Assembly: GCA_902589315.1 (NCBI GenBank)
Contig: CACISK010000002.1
Location: 62,001 to 126,000, forward strand
Length of the DNA: 64,000 bases
DNA from: an uncultured Pelagibacteraceae bacterium
GTDB taxonomy: Bacteria; Pseudomonadota; Alphaproteobacteria; Pelagibacterales; Pelagibacteraceae
Reading direction: 5' to 3'
Numbering within the stretch: the first letter of the stretch is position 1; the number at the start of each line of letters is the position of its first letter. Below, one piece after another: positions 35,175 through 43,156 of this stretch. A program made the translations under genes and the position numbers. The notes below the pieces were generated by a model. That model ran no database searches. It saw only the letters and a program-made list of their open reading frames with translations, and was not told the origin of the DNA.

Positions 35175-35931
35175 CTTTCATGCGTTAAAAGCAATTTATT
35201 TTCATGAAATGGATAGATTTAGAAGGACACTAATACAATCTCTTCTTTCGCCAGTTTTGTCTACATCATTATATTTTATAGTATTTGGTTCAGTAATTGG
35301 TGATTATGTCGAAAACATTGATGGAATTAGTTACGGTTCTTATATTGTACCTGGTTTATTGATGTTAACCTTATTAACTCAATCAATAAGTAACACTTCT
35401 TTTGGAATATTTTTTCCAAAGTTTAATGGAACGATTTATGAAATACTAGCTGCACCAATTTCAACAACTGAGATTGTTATAGCTTATGTTGGAGCAGGGG
35501 CAACAAAAACATTATTAGTAGCAGCAGTGATTTTTTTTACATCACTTTTTTTTGCTGAGGTAAATGTAAAGTTTCCTTTACTAATGGTTTTTCTATTAAT
35601 CTTAGTAGCTTTTACTTTTGCATTGTTTGGATTTTTGATTGGACTATTAAGCAAAAATTTCGAGCAAATGTCTATAATTCCTACAATAGTTATAACGCCA
35701 ATGGTTTTCCTTGGTGGTAGTTTGTACTCTCTAGACATGCTCCCAAGTTTTTGGCAGACAGTCACATATTTTAATCCTGTTGTATATTTAGTTAATGGAC
35801 TAAGGTTTTCATTTTATGGAGTATCAGATTTTAATATATGGATAAGTATATCAACAATGATTTTATTTTTAATTGTTTGTGTAACACTGGTGGCAGCTAT
35901 ATTAAAAAAGGGTTATAATATAAAAAACTAA
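35164..35931 (+). CDS. ABC-2 type exporter permease (YadH-like)
   Basis: 255 residues and six hydrophobic helices. The ABC-2 signature is around [20 protein letters not shown], then [16 protein letters not shown] and [16 protein letters not shown]. It forms the membrane half with the upstream ATPase (11-bp overlap). Two tiny membrane-protein frames follow directly. Confidence 0.87.
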   Translation: MTINFHALKAIYFHEMDRFRRTLIQSLLSPVLSTSLYFIVFGSVIGDYVENIDGISYGSYIVPGLLMLTLLTQSISNTSFGIFFPKFNGTIYEILAAPISTTEIVIAYVGAGATKTLLVAAVIFFTSLFFAEVNVKFPLLMVFLLILVAFTFALFGFLIGLLSKNFEQMSIIPTIVITPMVFLGGSLYSLDMLPSFWQTVTYFNPVVYLVNGLRFSFYGVSDFNIWISISTMILFLIVCVTLVAAILKKGYNIKN

Positions 35932-35932
35932 T

Positions 35933-36100
35933 TTGACAGTTGATCAAATAATTCCTGCAATATTTTTAATTCTAGTCTTAATATTAGTCTTACCAAACTT
36001 TTTGAGATCAAATTCGAATATTAAACAATTAGTATCAAATTTATCTATCTGGATAATAATAATACTAGTAATATTTGGATTGATGTATTTTTTGATGTAA
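35933..36100 (+). CDS. small hydrophobic protein, 55 residues
   Basis: TTG start one base after the permease stop; two hydrophobic segments (AIFLILVLILVLPNFL and IWIIIILVIFGLMYFLM) around a short polar loop (RSNSNIKQLVSNLS). The order resembles the short two-helix proteins seen near exporters or retropepsin-like proteases in alphaproteobacteria, but no family is certain. The immediate spacing to the YadH-like gene suggests co-translation. Confidence 0.45.
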   Translation: MTVDQIIPAIFLILVLILVLPNFLRSNSNIKQLVSNLSIWIIIILVIFGLMYFLM

Positions 36101-36108
36101 ATAGATTT

Positions 36109-36273
36109 ATGATTAAATTTATTCTTCCAGCAGTTATATTAATTTTAATTATAATTTTTTGGGAAAAAATTAACGAATTTTTATTAAGCAAATTTAAAAT
36201 TAAACTCAATTATATAGCCATCATCATATTAGTTTTAATATTAGTAGTTTTATCCTTGTTGCTATATTTCTAA
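36109..36273 (+). CDS. small hydrophobic protein, 54 residues
   Basis: ATG 8 bases after the previous tiny frame. Two hydrophobic helices (FILPAVILILIIIFW and IAIIILVLILVVLSLLLYF) flank a basic loop (KINEFLLSKFKIKLN). No family recognised. Its topology mirrors the preceding small protein, so the pair could be subunits of one membrane assembly. It ends 6 bases before the TauE/SafE gene. Confidence 0.45.
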   Translation: MIKFILPAVILILIIIFWEKINEFLLSKFKIKLNYIAIIILVLILVVLSLLLYF

Positions 36274-36279
36274 TTTATA

Positions 36280-37026
36280 ATGGAGATTAACTTATTATTC
36301 TTTCTTAGTGTAGTTCCTGCAATTGTTTTATATGGAATTGCTAAATCAGGTTTGGGTGGATCGATATCATTAATTTCGGTTCCTTTAATGACAGTAGTTA
36401 TGCCATTAAATCAAGCGCTTGCTATAATTTTACCCATACTGATTTTTTCAGACATTATTGCTGTTTATAGATTTAGAAGGGAATTTGATTTTGGAACACT
36501 AAAGTTAATAGTTCCATTTGCTGCTATTGGAATAATAATAGGCTCATTTACCTTTACTTATTTTTCAGAGGAATTACTTAAACTAATTGTTGGAATAATG
36601 GGTTTCTTATTTTCTGGTCATTATTTTTTATTTAAAAAAGAAAAAACAATACCTGCTAAGAAAAATTTTTTAAAAGGTGCAATTTGCTCATCTATCGCTG
36701 GTTTTTCAAGTTTTTGTGTACATGCTGGTGGAACGCCAACAAGTCTTTATTTACTCCCATTAAGAATGAAGAAAGAAATTTATGTTGGGACAAGAATTAT
36801 TTTTTTTAGTTGTGTTAATCTAATTAAGCTTCCTCTGTATGTTTATTTATCCATGATGAATTTTGATACTCTGTATCAGTCAGTTACTCTTTTCCCTTTA
36901 GCGCTAATTGGAATATTTATAGGTTATAAATTACTCAAAATAATTGAGGAAAATTTATTCTACAATATTATTTATGCTTTAATTTTGGTTAGTAGTTTTA
37001 AGTTAATATTAGATTTTATGGTTTAA
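36280..37026 (+). CDS. TauE/SafE family membrane transporter
   Basis: 248 residues, seven or eight helices. The duplicated half motifs are KSGLGGSISLISVPLMTVVM near residue 22 and FSSFCVHAGGTPTSLYLLP in the second half. The family exports sulfite, sulfoacetate and related anions or imports others. It lies just upstream of thiV and 8 kb from tauABC; a second, larger TauE/SafE gene is beside suyAB. Which anion it carries cannot be read. Confidence 0.8.
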   Translation: MEINLLFFLSVVPAIVLYGIAKSGLGGSISLISVPLMTVVMPLNQALAIILPILIFSDIIAVYRFRREFDFGTLKLIVPFAAIGIIIGSFTFTYFSEELLKLIVGIMGFLFSGHYFLFKKEKTIPAKKNFLKGAICSSIAGFSSFCVHAGGTPTSLYLLPLRMKKEIYVGTRIIFFSCVNLIKLPLYVYLSMMNFDTLYQSVTLFPLALIGIFIGYKLLKIIEENLFYNIIYALILVSSFKLILDFMV

Positions 37027-37052
37027 TTAGGCTTTAATTTCTTAAAGCCTAA
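37027..37052 (+). terminator. stem-loop after the TauE/SafE gene
   Basis: Perfect 11-bp inverted repeat TTAGGCTTTAA (37027-37037) / TTAAAGCCTAA (37042-37052), loop of four, immediately after the stop. It separates the exporter transcript from the riboswitch-controlled thiV. Confidence 0.65.
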
Positions 37053-37163
37053 TAAGTTTATAACTAAAAGGAAGGGAATTAATAATTTGTAAATTAATTC
37101 AATCAACTCAGAAAATACAATGCTAATTAGTCTAATCAGTAATGCAAAATCTAGGATAATTTC

Positions 37164-37192
37164 TTGAAATTTTAAATTTAATGATTTATTTA
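37164..37192 (+). promoter_or_regulatory. putative promoter of thiV
   Basis: TTGAAA (37164-37169) and TATTTA (37187-37192) separated by 17 bp; transcription would start near 37198, close to the 5' edge of the riboswitch. AT-rich DNA makes chance matches likely. Confidence 0.35.
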
Positions 37193-37193
37193 G

Positions 37194-37257
37194 ACTTTGG
37201 GGTGCTTTTTAGCTGAGAATAACCCATTGAACCTGTCCGGTAATTCAGAAAGGGAAA
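37194..37257 (+). promoter_or_regulatory. TPP (thiamine pyrophosphate) riboswitch
   Basis: Thi-box elements in the right order: CTTTGGGGTGC, then AGCTGAGAATAACCC, then GAACCTGTCCGGTAATTCAG and closing AAAGGGA. The P3 stem is reduced to a minimal loop, as in short TPP riboswitches. The 3' P1 strand (AAAGGG) is also the ribosome site of thiV, whose ATG follows at 37259. Ligand binding would therefore hide the ribosome site and lower translation. Confidence 0.92.
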
Positions 37258-37258
37258 A

Positions 37259-38689
37259 ATGAATAACCTAAATATAATTAATCAAGTAACAGCAATTATT
37301 TTGATTATAACTTTAAGTTTGTTGTTTATTTTTGTAGGAATCTACTATTCAAAAAAATTTAAAGGACTAAACAATTACTTAGTTGCTAACCGCTCAATTG
37401 GAACTTTATCTTTAACATCAAGTCTTGTTGCCTCTGCTCTTGGTGCTTGGATTTTATTTGGACCCGCATCAGCAGCAACATGGGGAGGAATTGGTGCAGT
37501 GATTGGCTATTCACTAGGGACTGCATTTCCACTCTTTATTTTAATTTATCTTGGTAAAAAATTTAGAACTAGTTATCCGCAAGGCAAAAGTATTATTGAA
37601 ATAATAAGATTAAGATTTGGACCAAATCTTTATAAACTTATTTTAGTTTTTTCTATTTTTTATATGACAATCTTTTTAATTGCTGAAGTTACTGCTGTTG
37701 CTTTTTTAATTAATTACGTATCTGGCACTGAATTATGGATTACTTCATTAATAGTAATAACATGTTCGTTATTTTATACATTATATGGAGGGTTAAGAGC
37801 ATCATTAATTACAGATAATATTCAATTTTTTGTATTTATGGCTCTTTTAATAATTTGTCTAATATTTATTTTTTCAATCGAAACAAATGATTTTAACTTT
37901 GAAATTATTAAAAATTATAATCCGCATTTGTTAAGTTTAAACTATCTTCCAAATTATACTGCAGGTTTAACTTTTTTTATAGCTGTTGCTGCAACGAATT
38001 TATTTCATCAGGGTAATTGGCAGAGAGTTTATGCGGCAAAAAATTACGAAGTTCTAAAAAAAAGTTTAATATTTTCATTATTAATAATAATACCAATAGT
38101 CTTTTTTATGGGATTTAGTGGTTTAGTAGCTGTTTCTCAAGATTCCAATGTCATACCTGATCTTGCCTTTTTCTCGATTTTATTAAAAGAAAATTTAATA
38201 GTATTCTCAGTTGTTGTAATAATTTTAGCTATCTCTTTAACAATTAGCAGCATTGATACTTTAATAAATGCTATTTCAAGTTTGGTAATAGTAGATGTTG
38301 ACAAAATATTTAATTTAAAAAATAATCATTTAAATATTTCAAAACAATTTGTTATATTTCTTTCAGTTATAGCTTTTTTTGTTGCATCAAAAGGATTTAG
38401 TATCCTTTATTTATTTCTAATAGCAGATTTATTTTGTTGTGCGGCTGTTCTAAGTGTTTTTTATACTTTCTATTCAAAATCTTATGATGAAAAAAATGCA
38501 TATGTTTCTATATTAATTGGATTAATCGCAGGATTATTATTTTTTCCAAGTCCAGATTTTTCTAAATCACTATTATTTGGCGTAATTTTGCCAATTGATT
38601 TGGCTCCATCATATATTTCTCAATCTCTTTTATTTTGTTCATTTATTGCGGCAACTTTATCACCAATAATTGCATGGAAATTGAAATAA
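37259..38689 (+). CDS. thiV: sodium:solute symporter, putative thiamine-precursor (HMP) transporter
   Basis: 476 residues and about 13 helices of the SSS family: TM1 followed by FKGLNNYLVANRSIGTLSLT, SLVASALGAWILFGPASAAT, YTLYGGLRASLITDNIQF and FLAISLTISSIDTLINAISS-like region. A TPP riboswitch directly upstream links it to thiamine metabolism. In SAR11 a riboswitch-controlled symporter named ThiV has been proposed to import the pyrimidine precursor HMP; that is established as a proposal, and this gene matches by family, context and riboswitch. Confidence 0.85.
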   Translation: MNNLNIINQVTAIILIITLSLLFIFVGIYYSKKFKGLNNYLVANRSIGTLSLTSSLVASALGAWILFGPASAATWGGIGAVIGYSLGTAFPLFILIYLGKKFRTSYPQGKSIIEIIRLRFGPNLYKLILVFSIFYMTIFLIAEVTAVAFLINYVSGTELWITSLIVITCSLFYTLYGGLRASLITDNIQFFVFMALLIICLIFIFSIETNDFNFEIIKNYNPHLLSLNYLPNYTAGLTFFIAVAATNLFHQGNWQRVYAAKNYEVLKKSLIFSLLIIIPIVFFMGFSGLVAVSQDSNVIPDLAFFSILLKENLIVFSVVVIILAISLTISSIDTLINAISSLVIVDVDKIFNLKNNHLNISKQFVIFLSVIAFFVASKGFSILYLFLIADLFCCAAVLSVFYTFYSKSYDEKNAYVSILIGLIAGLLFFPSPDFSKSLLFGVILPIDLAPSYISQSLLFCSFIAATLSPIIAWKLK

Positions 38690-38730
38690 TTGATGTTTAA
38701 TAAAAACATAATTATTGTATAATCGAATAA

Positions 38731-39840
38731 ATGCTAAATTTTGTATTACCATTTATTATATTAATTGTAGTTGTTGTTTTCATTCATGAATATGGACATT
38801 ATTATTTTGCAAAAAGATATGGTGTTGGTGTAACAGATTTTTCAATAGGTTTTGGTCGAGAATTATTTGGATGGAATGATAAATCAGGGACAAGATGGAA
38901 AGTTTGTTGGATACCTCTAGGTGGATATGTAAAATTTTTTGGAGATAGGAATGTATTTTCACAAGCAGATCAAGAGGAACTACTAAAAAAATATAGTAAA
39001 GAAGACCAACATAAATTGTTTGTAACAAAACCCCTTTACCAAAGAGCATTAATTGTTGCTGGAGGACCTTTAGCTAACTTTATATTGGCTGTGTTCATTT
39101 TTACATTCGTTTACATGTTTGCGGGTAAAGATTTCACCCCAGCTGTAATTGATGAAGTGTTAAAAGATAGTCCAGCCGAAGTTGCTGGTATACAAAAAAA
39201 TGATGTTATTATTGAAATAGATAATACAAAAGTAGAGAGTATTCTTGATGTTTCTAAATTAATAGCAATGTCAACATCAGAATTTGTCGATTTTAAAGTT
39301 TCAAGATACGACCAGGAGATAATTTTAAAGGTTAAGCCAAATTTTGTTGATAGTGTTGATGAATTTGGAAACAAATTGAAGAAAAGGATGGTGGGTATTA
39401 AACTTAGCCCCTATAATAATCAAATAACACATAAAAAACTTGGACCTGCTCAAGCTTTACTTCAATCATTTAATGAAGTTTATTTTGTAACAACTTCTTC
39501 ACTTAAATATCTTGGGTCAATGTTTACAGGAGCAGGTGACAGTTCTCAGTTGGGTGGTCCAATTAGAATTGCAAAAATTTCTGGTCAAGTTGCAGAATTT
39601 GGAATTATACCTTTTGTCAGTATGATGGCTTATATTTCAATAAGTTTAGGATTAATTAACTTATTTCCCATACCTTTATTAGATGGAGGACATCTGATGT
39701 TTTATGCATTTGAAAAAGTTTTAGGTCGTCCTTTAAGTCAAAAAACACAGGAAGGTTTTTTTCGAATCGGAATGTTTTTGTTGCTATCTTTGATGTTTTT
39801 CGCCACATTTAATGATCTTAAAGATTTAGGCTTATTTTAA
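38731..39840 (+). CDS. rseP: RseP-type site-2 zinc metalloprotease
   Basis: 369 residues. The zinc site HEYGH is at residues 19-23 in the first helix, the second active-site motif NLFPIPLLDGGHL lies near residue 310, and one PDZ domain (about 130-200, SPAEVAGIQKNDVIIEIDNT) sits between. The family performs intramembrane cleavage of anti-sigma factors and remnant signal peptides. One PDZ rather than E. coli's two. Usual neighbours (dxr, bamA, cdsA) are missing here. Confidence 0.9.
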   Translation: MLNFVLPFIILIVVVVFIHEYGHYYFAKRYGVGVTDFSIGFGRELFGWNDKSGTRWKVCWIPLGGYVKFFGDRNVFSQADQEELLKKYSKEDQHKLFVTKPLYQRALIVAGGPLANFILAVFIFTFVYMFAGKDFTPAVIDEVLKDSPAEVAGIQKNDVIIEIDNTKVESILDVSKLIAMSTSEFVDFKVSRYDQEIILKVKPNFVDSVDEFGNKLKKRMVGIKLSPYNNQITHKKLGPAQALLQSFNEVYFVTTSSLKYLGSMFTGAGDSSQLGGPIRIAKISGQVAEFGIIPFVSMMAYISISLGLINLFPIPLLDGGHLMFYAFEKVLGRPLSQKTQEGFFRIGMFLLLSLMFFATFNDLKDLGLF

Positions 39841-39841
39841 G

Positions 39842-39864
39842 GCTTTTTTAATAACTAAAAAAGC
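39842..39864 (+). terminator. weak AT-rich stem-loop after rseP
   Basis: GCTTTTTTA (39842-39850) and TAAAAAAGC (39856-39864) with a 5-base loop, starting 2 bases after the rseP stop. Almost all A:T pairs and no T-run afterwards, so termination strength is uncertain. Confidence 0.4.
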
Positions 39865-39929
39865 ATTGTAATTACTTACTTTTTTAACCACTATATATTG
39901 TACTACAAAAATAAATCTATACTAAAAAA

Positions 39930-39990
39930 GAGCTTGAATTATCAATGATTTTGTTAAGTATAGCTCCATAAACCTTTAAAACCGGAGCTA
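39930..39990 (+). promoter_or_regulatory. HU leader with two mutually exclusive stems over the ribosome site
   Basis: TAGCTCC (39961-39967) can pair perfectly with GGAGCTA (39984-39990), which contains the Shine-Dalgarno three bases ahead of the HU ATG. Alternatively AGCTC (39962-39966) can pair with GAGCT at 39930-39934, freeing the ribosome site. This looks like a switchable translational control element; ligand, protein or temperature control is unknown. Confidence 0.45.
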
Positions 39991-39992
39991 AA

Positions 39993-40268
39993 ATGAACAA
40001 AAAACAATTAGTAGCAAAGCTAGCTGGTTCGTTAAATCAAAGTAAAGCTGATGCAGAGCGTACTTTTGATACTATTACGAATACTATACTAGATGCGTTG
40101 AAAAACGATGATTCTGTAAAGATTGCAGGTTTTGGTACATATAAAGTGGCTAAAAGAAAAGCCCGAATTGGACGTAATCCTAGAACTGGAGAGCAAATCC
40201 AAATCGCTGCTTCTCAAAAGGTAAAGTTTTTACCTGCTAAAGCACTTAAAGAAGTATTTAACAAGTAA
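39993..40268 (+). CDS. hupB: HU-family DNA-binding protein
   Basis: 91 residues. The HU/IHF signature GFGTYKVAKRKARIGRNPRT is in the right place, preceded by MNKKQLVAKLAGSLNQSKAD and ending KFLPAKALKEVFNK. A nucleoid protein acting as homo- or heterodimer to bend and compact DNA. Its leader contains a stem that covers the ribosome site (39961-39990), and a stem-loop follows its stop. Confidence 0.95.
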   Translation: MNKKQLVAKLAGSLNQSKADAERTFDTITNTILDALKNDDSVKIAGFGTYKVAKRKARIGRNPRTGEQIQIAASQKVKFLPAKALKEVFNK

Positions 40269-40278
40269 AACTCTTTTA

Positions 40279-40320
40279 ACAGCCTTTTTTAGGAATGATA
40301 AAATTCTTAATAAAGGCTGT
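40279..40320 (+). terminator. stem-loop after the HU gene
   Basis: ACAGCCTTT (40279-40287) pairs with AAAGGCTGT (40312-40320), nine perfect pairs around a 24-base AT-rich loop, 11 bases past the HU stop. Followed by only TTTCT, so it may be a terminator or a 3'-stabilising stem. Confidence 0.55.
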
Positions 40321-40392
40321 TTCTACATGCAAAAACTGCATATCTATTTTTAACAACAATCATTAGTTTTTATTTATTTTAAAATTATAAGG

Positions 40393-40413
40393 ACCTCTTT
40401 TAACATTGGAGGT
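40393..40413 (+). promoter_or_regulatory. amt leader stem covering the ribosome site
   Basis: ACCTC (40393-40397) is complementary to GAGGT (40409-40413), the core of the Shine-Dalgarno four bases ahead of the amt ATG at 40417; loop 11 bases. Only five pairs, so weak, but it is an exact anti-Shine-Dalgarno and echoes the design of the HU leader 400 bp upstream. Confidence 0.4.
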
Positions 40414-40416
40414 TAA

Positions 40417-41718
40417 ATGACAAAACATTTAAAAAAACTTGTTAGTCCTTTAGTAAGTTTAATTTTCTTATTAAGTATGACAAGTACGGGTTTCGCTGAA
40501 ACTACAGTCTCCGCAGAAGTTCAAGCAATTTTTAACTCATTTTTATTTTTAGTTTGTGGTTTTCTAGTCATGTTTATGGCTTGTGGATTTGCAATGCTAG
40601 AATCAGGAATGGTAACTTCTAAAAGTGTATCTGTAATTTGTGCGAAAAACATCGGTTTATATTCAATAGCTGGAATTATGTTCTGGATGGTCGGATATAA
40701 CCTAGCTTACGGAATTCCAGAAGGTGGATATATAGGAACGTTCACACCATGGTCTGACGCGAGTGCTGTTGATACTGGATATGCGGATGGATCAGATTGG
40801 TATTTCCAAATGGTATTTTGTGCTACAACAGTCTCAATCGTATCAGGAACATTGGCAGAAAGAATTAAATTATGGCCATTTTTCTTATTCGCAGCAATTT
40901 TATCAGGAATAATTTATCCAATTGTCATGGGATGGCAGTGGGGTGGTGGCTGGTTAGCTACTTTAGGGTTCTCTGACTTTGCTGGTTCGACACTTGTACA
41001 CTCTACTGGTGGAGCAGCTGCATTAGCAGGTGCAATACTATTGGGTGCAAGAACGGGAAGATTCGATAAATCAGGTGCAGCAAAACCTATGAAACCATTT
41101 GCAGCTTCTTCTATACCTTTAGTTACAGTTGGAGTATTCATTTTATGGTTAGGTTGGTTTGGTTTCAACGGTGGTTCACAGCTTGCTATGGGAACTTTCG
41201 ATGATGCAGTTGCTGTATCAAATATCTTTATTAATACTAACTTAGCAGCGTGCGGTGGTGTTTTAGCTGCAGCAGTTATGACTAGATTACTTGCTGGTAA
41301 AACTGATGTAGTACAAATGCTTAATGGTGCAATTGGTGGACTAGTAGCAATTACAGCTGAACCATTAGCACCGGCGCCTATTGCAGCGATATTCATTGGT
41401 GCGATTGGAGGAATTATAGTTGTGTTCGGAACTAAACTCCTTTTCAATTTCAAAATTGATGATGTTGTTGGTGCAGTTCCTGCTCACTTATTTGCTGGAA
41501 TTTGGGGAACACTAGCAGTTCCATTAACAAATTCTGATGCAAGCTTTAGCGCACAGTTAATCGGTGTATTATCAATTAATGCATTTGTATTTGTGGTTGC
41601 ATATATTGTTTGGGCAATTATGAAAAATACAATGGGTATAAGATTGAGTAAAGAAGCCGAGCTAAAAGGTACAGATGTTACCGAAACTGGTGTTATCGCT
41701 TACGCAATAAGAGACTAA
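40417..41718 (+). CDS. amt: ammonium transporter
   Basis: 433 residues, cleavable-looking N-terminus (SLIFLLSMTSTGFAE) then 11 helices. Amt/MEP/Rh features: GFAMLESGMV, the pore twin histidines in LVHSTGGAAALAGA and GAVPAHLFAGIWGTLAVPL, and WLGWFGFNGGSQL. Imports ammonium. No glnK (PII) gene is adjacent, unlike most bacteria; Pelagibacter is known to lack the standard PII system. A ribosome-site hairpin precedes it. Confidence 0.95.
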   Translation: MTKHLKKLVSPLVSLIFLLSMTSTGFAETTVSAEVQAIFNSFLFLVCGFLVMFMACGFAMLESGMVTSKSVSVICAKNIGLYSIAGIMFWMVGYNLAYGIPEGGYIGTFTPWSDASAVDTGYADGSDWYFQMVFCATTVSIVSGTLAERIKLWPFFLFAAILSGIIYPIVMGWQWGGGWLATLGFSDFAGSTLVHSTGGAAALAGAILLGARTGRFDKSGAAKPMKPFAASSIPLVTVGVFILWLGWFGFNGGSQLAMGTFDDAVAVSNIFINTNLAACGGVLAAAVMTRLLAGKTDVVQMLNGAIGGLVAITAEPLAPAPIAAIFIGAIGGIIVVFGTKLLFNFKIDDVVGAVPAHLFAGIWGTLAVPLTNSDASFSAQLIGVLSINAFVFVVAYIVWAIMKNTMGIRLSKEAELKGTDVTETGVIAYAIRD

Positions 41719-41741
41719 ATTTAACTCCCTTAAGTTAATCT

Positions 41742-41771
41742 AAAAAGGCCCCGTAAATGGGGCCTTTTTTT
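41742..41771. terminator. strong bidirectional terminator between amt and bcp
   Basis: AAAAAGGCCCC (41742-41752) and GGGGCCTTTTTTTT (41759 onward) with a 6-base loop; A-run on the left and T-run on the right make it an intrinsic terminator for both converging genes. Confidence 0.92.
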
Positions 41772-41773
41772 TA

Positions 41774-42223
41774 TTAAACTGTTTTTAAAAATTCTAACAC
41801 GTCTTTTGCGTGGTTTTTAACTTTTACTGAACGCCACTCTTTAATAATTTTGTCATCTTTTAACAAAAAAGTACTTCTTAAAAGCCCCATAAATTCTCTA
41901 CCCATGAATTTTTTCTTACCCCAAACTTTGTATGCTTTAATTGCTTCTTTTTTTACGTCTGCTACTAAATCAAATTTAATTTTAAATTTATCTCTAAATT
42001 TTTCATGACTTTCCATACTATCTTTAGAAATACCAATAACTATACAATCTAGTTTTTTAAATTGTGAAAGTAGAGAATTGAAGTCTTTTGTTTCAGTTGT
42101 ACAGCCAGGCGTATTATCTTTTGGGTAGAAGTATAAAACTTTATATTTACTTTTAATTTTCTTTAGCTCTAAAAGTTTTGAATTGGTTGATGGGATTTTG
42201 AAATTTGGAGCTTTATTTGGCAT
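41774..42223 (-). CDS. bcp: thiol peroxidase of the Bcp/PrxQ type
   Basis: 149 residues. The peroxidatic site YFYPKDNTPGCTTETKDF has the Cys about residue 45 with the PxxxT/SxxC context; the usual resolving Cys five residues later is absent (ETKDF), so it may work as a 1-Cys form. Length and the KNHAKDVLEFLK tail fit Bcp. Reduces hydroperoxides with thioredoxin. Convergent with amt across a shared terminator. Confidence 0.88.
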   Translation of the reverse strand: MPNKAPNFKIPSTNSKLLELKKIKSKYKVLYFYPKDNTPGCTTETKDFNSLLSQFKKLDCIVIGISKDSMESHEKFRDKFKIKFDLVADVKKEAIKAYKVWGKKKFMGREFMGLLRSTFLLKDDKIIKEWRSVKVKNHAKDVLEFLKTV

Positions 42224-42266
42224 ATTTTTTCATAGATTAAAATTTATAATGATGTATTAAACCTTT

Positions 42267-42653
42267 ATGAGCATTAAATCAGCACAAACATTGGTCGCAG
42301 AAGCTTTGACAGAAATCAAGACTCTTTCCCCAGCGGAAGCATTAGAGATGGTAAACAGTGATAATTGTAATCTAATAGATATAAGGGATATTAGAGAACT
42401 CGAGAAAATGGGAAGAATAGAAAATTCTCATCACATTCCTAGAGGTATGTTAGAGTTTTGGATGGACCCGGATAGTCCTTACTTTAAAGATGGCAAGATA
42501 GATATGGATAAAGAAATGGTTTTATTTTGCGCAGGTGGATTAAGATCTGCTCTAGCCACAAAATCATTGAAAGATATGGGATTTGAAAAAATTTCACATA
42601 TAGATGGTGGCTTTTCTCAAATGAAAAGCAGTGGCTTTAAAGTAGAGAAATAA
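42267..42653 (+). CDS. rhodanese-like domain protein
   Basis: 128 residues, a single rhodanese domain. The active-site loop VLFCAGGLRSALATKSL has the catalytic Cys, and the fold motifs NLIDIRDIRELEKMGRI and ISHIDGGFSQMKSSGF precede and follow it. Sulfur transferase or sulfide/cyanide-handling role in the cytoplasm; substrate unknown. Tail-to-tail with an ABA4-like gene. Confidence 0.87.
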   Translation: MSIKSAQTLVAEALTEIKTLSPAEALEMVNSDNCNLIDIRDIRELEKMGRIENSHHIPRGMLEFWMDPDSPYFKDGKIDMDKEMVLFCAGGLRSALATKSLKDMGFEKISHIDGGFSQMKSSGFKVEK

Positions 42654-42655
42654 AA

Positions 42656-43129
42656 TTAATCAAATAAACTTATTCTCTTTGCGAAAAAAATTCTTATCAC
42701 CCAGTATATAAATAATCCTAAAGGACCAATAAAATATGTGATTATTAGAGGAAAAAAAACTAGAATTTTTGACATATAAAATCTCTGACTATCTCTAACA
42801 ATCCAAGATCCACAAAATAAATTTATAGCTAAGAAGTGCGTCCAAAATAAAATTAAAAACTCATTATTCTCAAAAAGCTCAGCTAGATCATAAAAACTTA
42901 AATATAAAATAAAGTTTTTATCAAAATCATATCCTGCAAAAAAGAATATATATAATAGGTAAACATAAACAGTTGCCAAAATAAATGTTGGAATTATTGA
43001 TGTAACAAATAAACCACAAACTTTAGTTTGTGGAAAAATAATAAGCATTAACCAAAAAGGTATTACACCTATATTCAACCACATATAGATCATTTCTACT
43101 GTAAAAAATGCAGATATTTGTTCAATCAT
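42656..43129 (-). CDS. ABA4-like (DUF4281) membrane protein
   Basis: 157 residues, four hydrophobic helices. LFWTHFLAINLFCGSWIVRD and FFPLIITYFIGPLGLFIYWV match the DUF4281/ABA4-like family, related to the plant neoxanthin-synthesis protein; bacterial roles are unknown. Ends 3 bases after the rhodanese gene and is divergent from recX. Confidence 0.7.
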   Translation of the reverse strand: MIEQISAFFTVEMIYMWLNIGVIPFWLMLIIFPQTKVCGLFVTSIIPTFILATVYVYLLYIFFFAGYDFDKNFILYLSFYDLAELFENNEFLILFWTHFLAINLFCGSWIVRDSQRFYMSKILVFFPLIITYFIGPLGLFIYWVIRIFFAKRISLFD

Positions 43130-43156
43130 CAGGGTTATATTATATTAAATGCAATA

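Noticed and set aside
40914..41453. 179-residue minus-strand frame inside amt
   Set aside because: Shadow of the amt reading frame; no ribosome site and composition is that of a reversed membrane gene.
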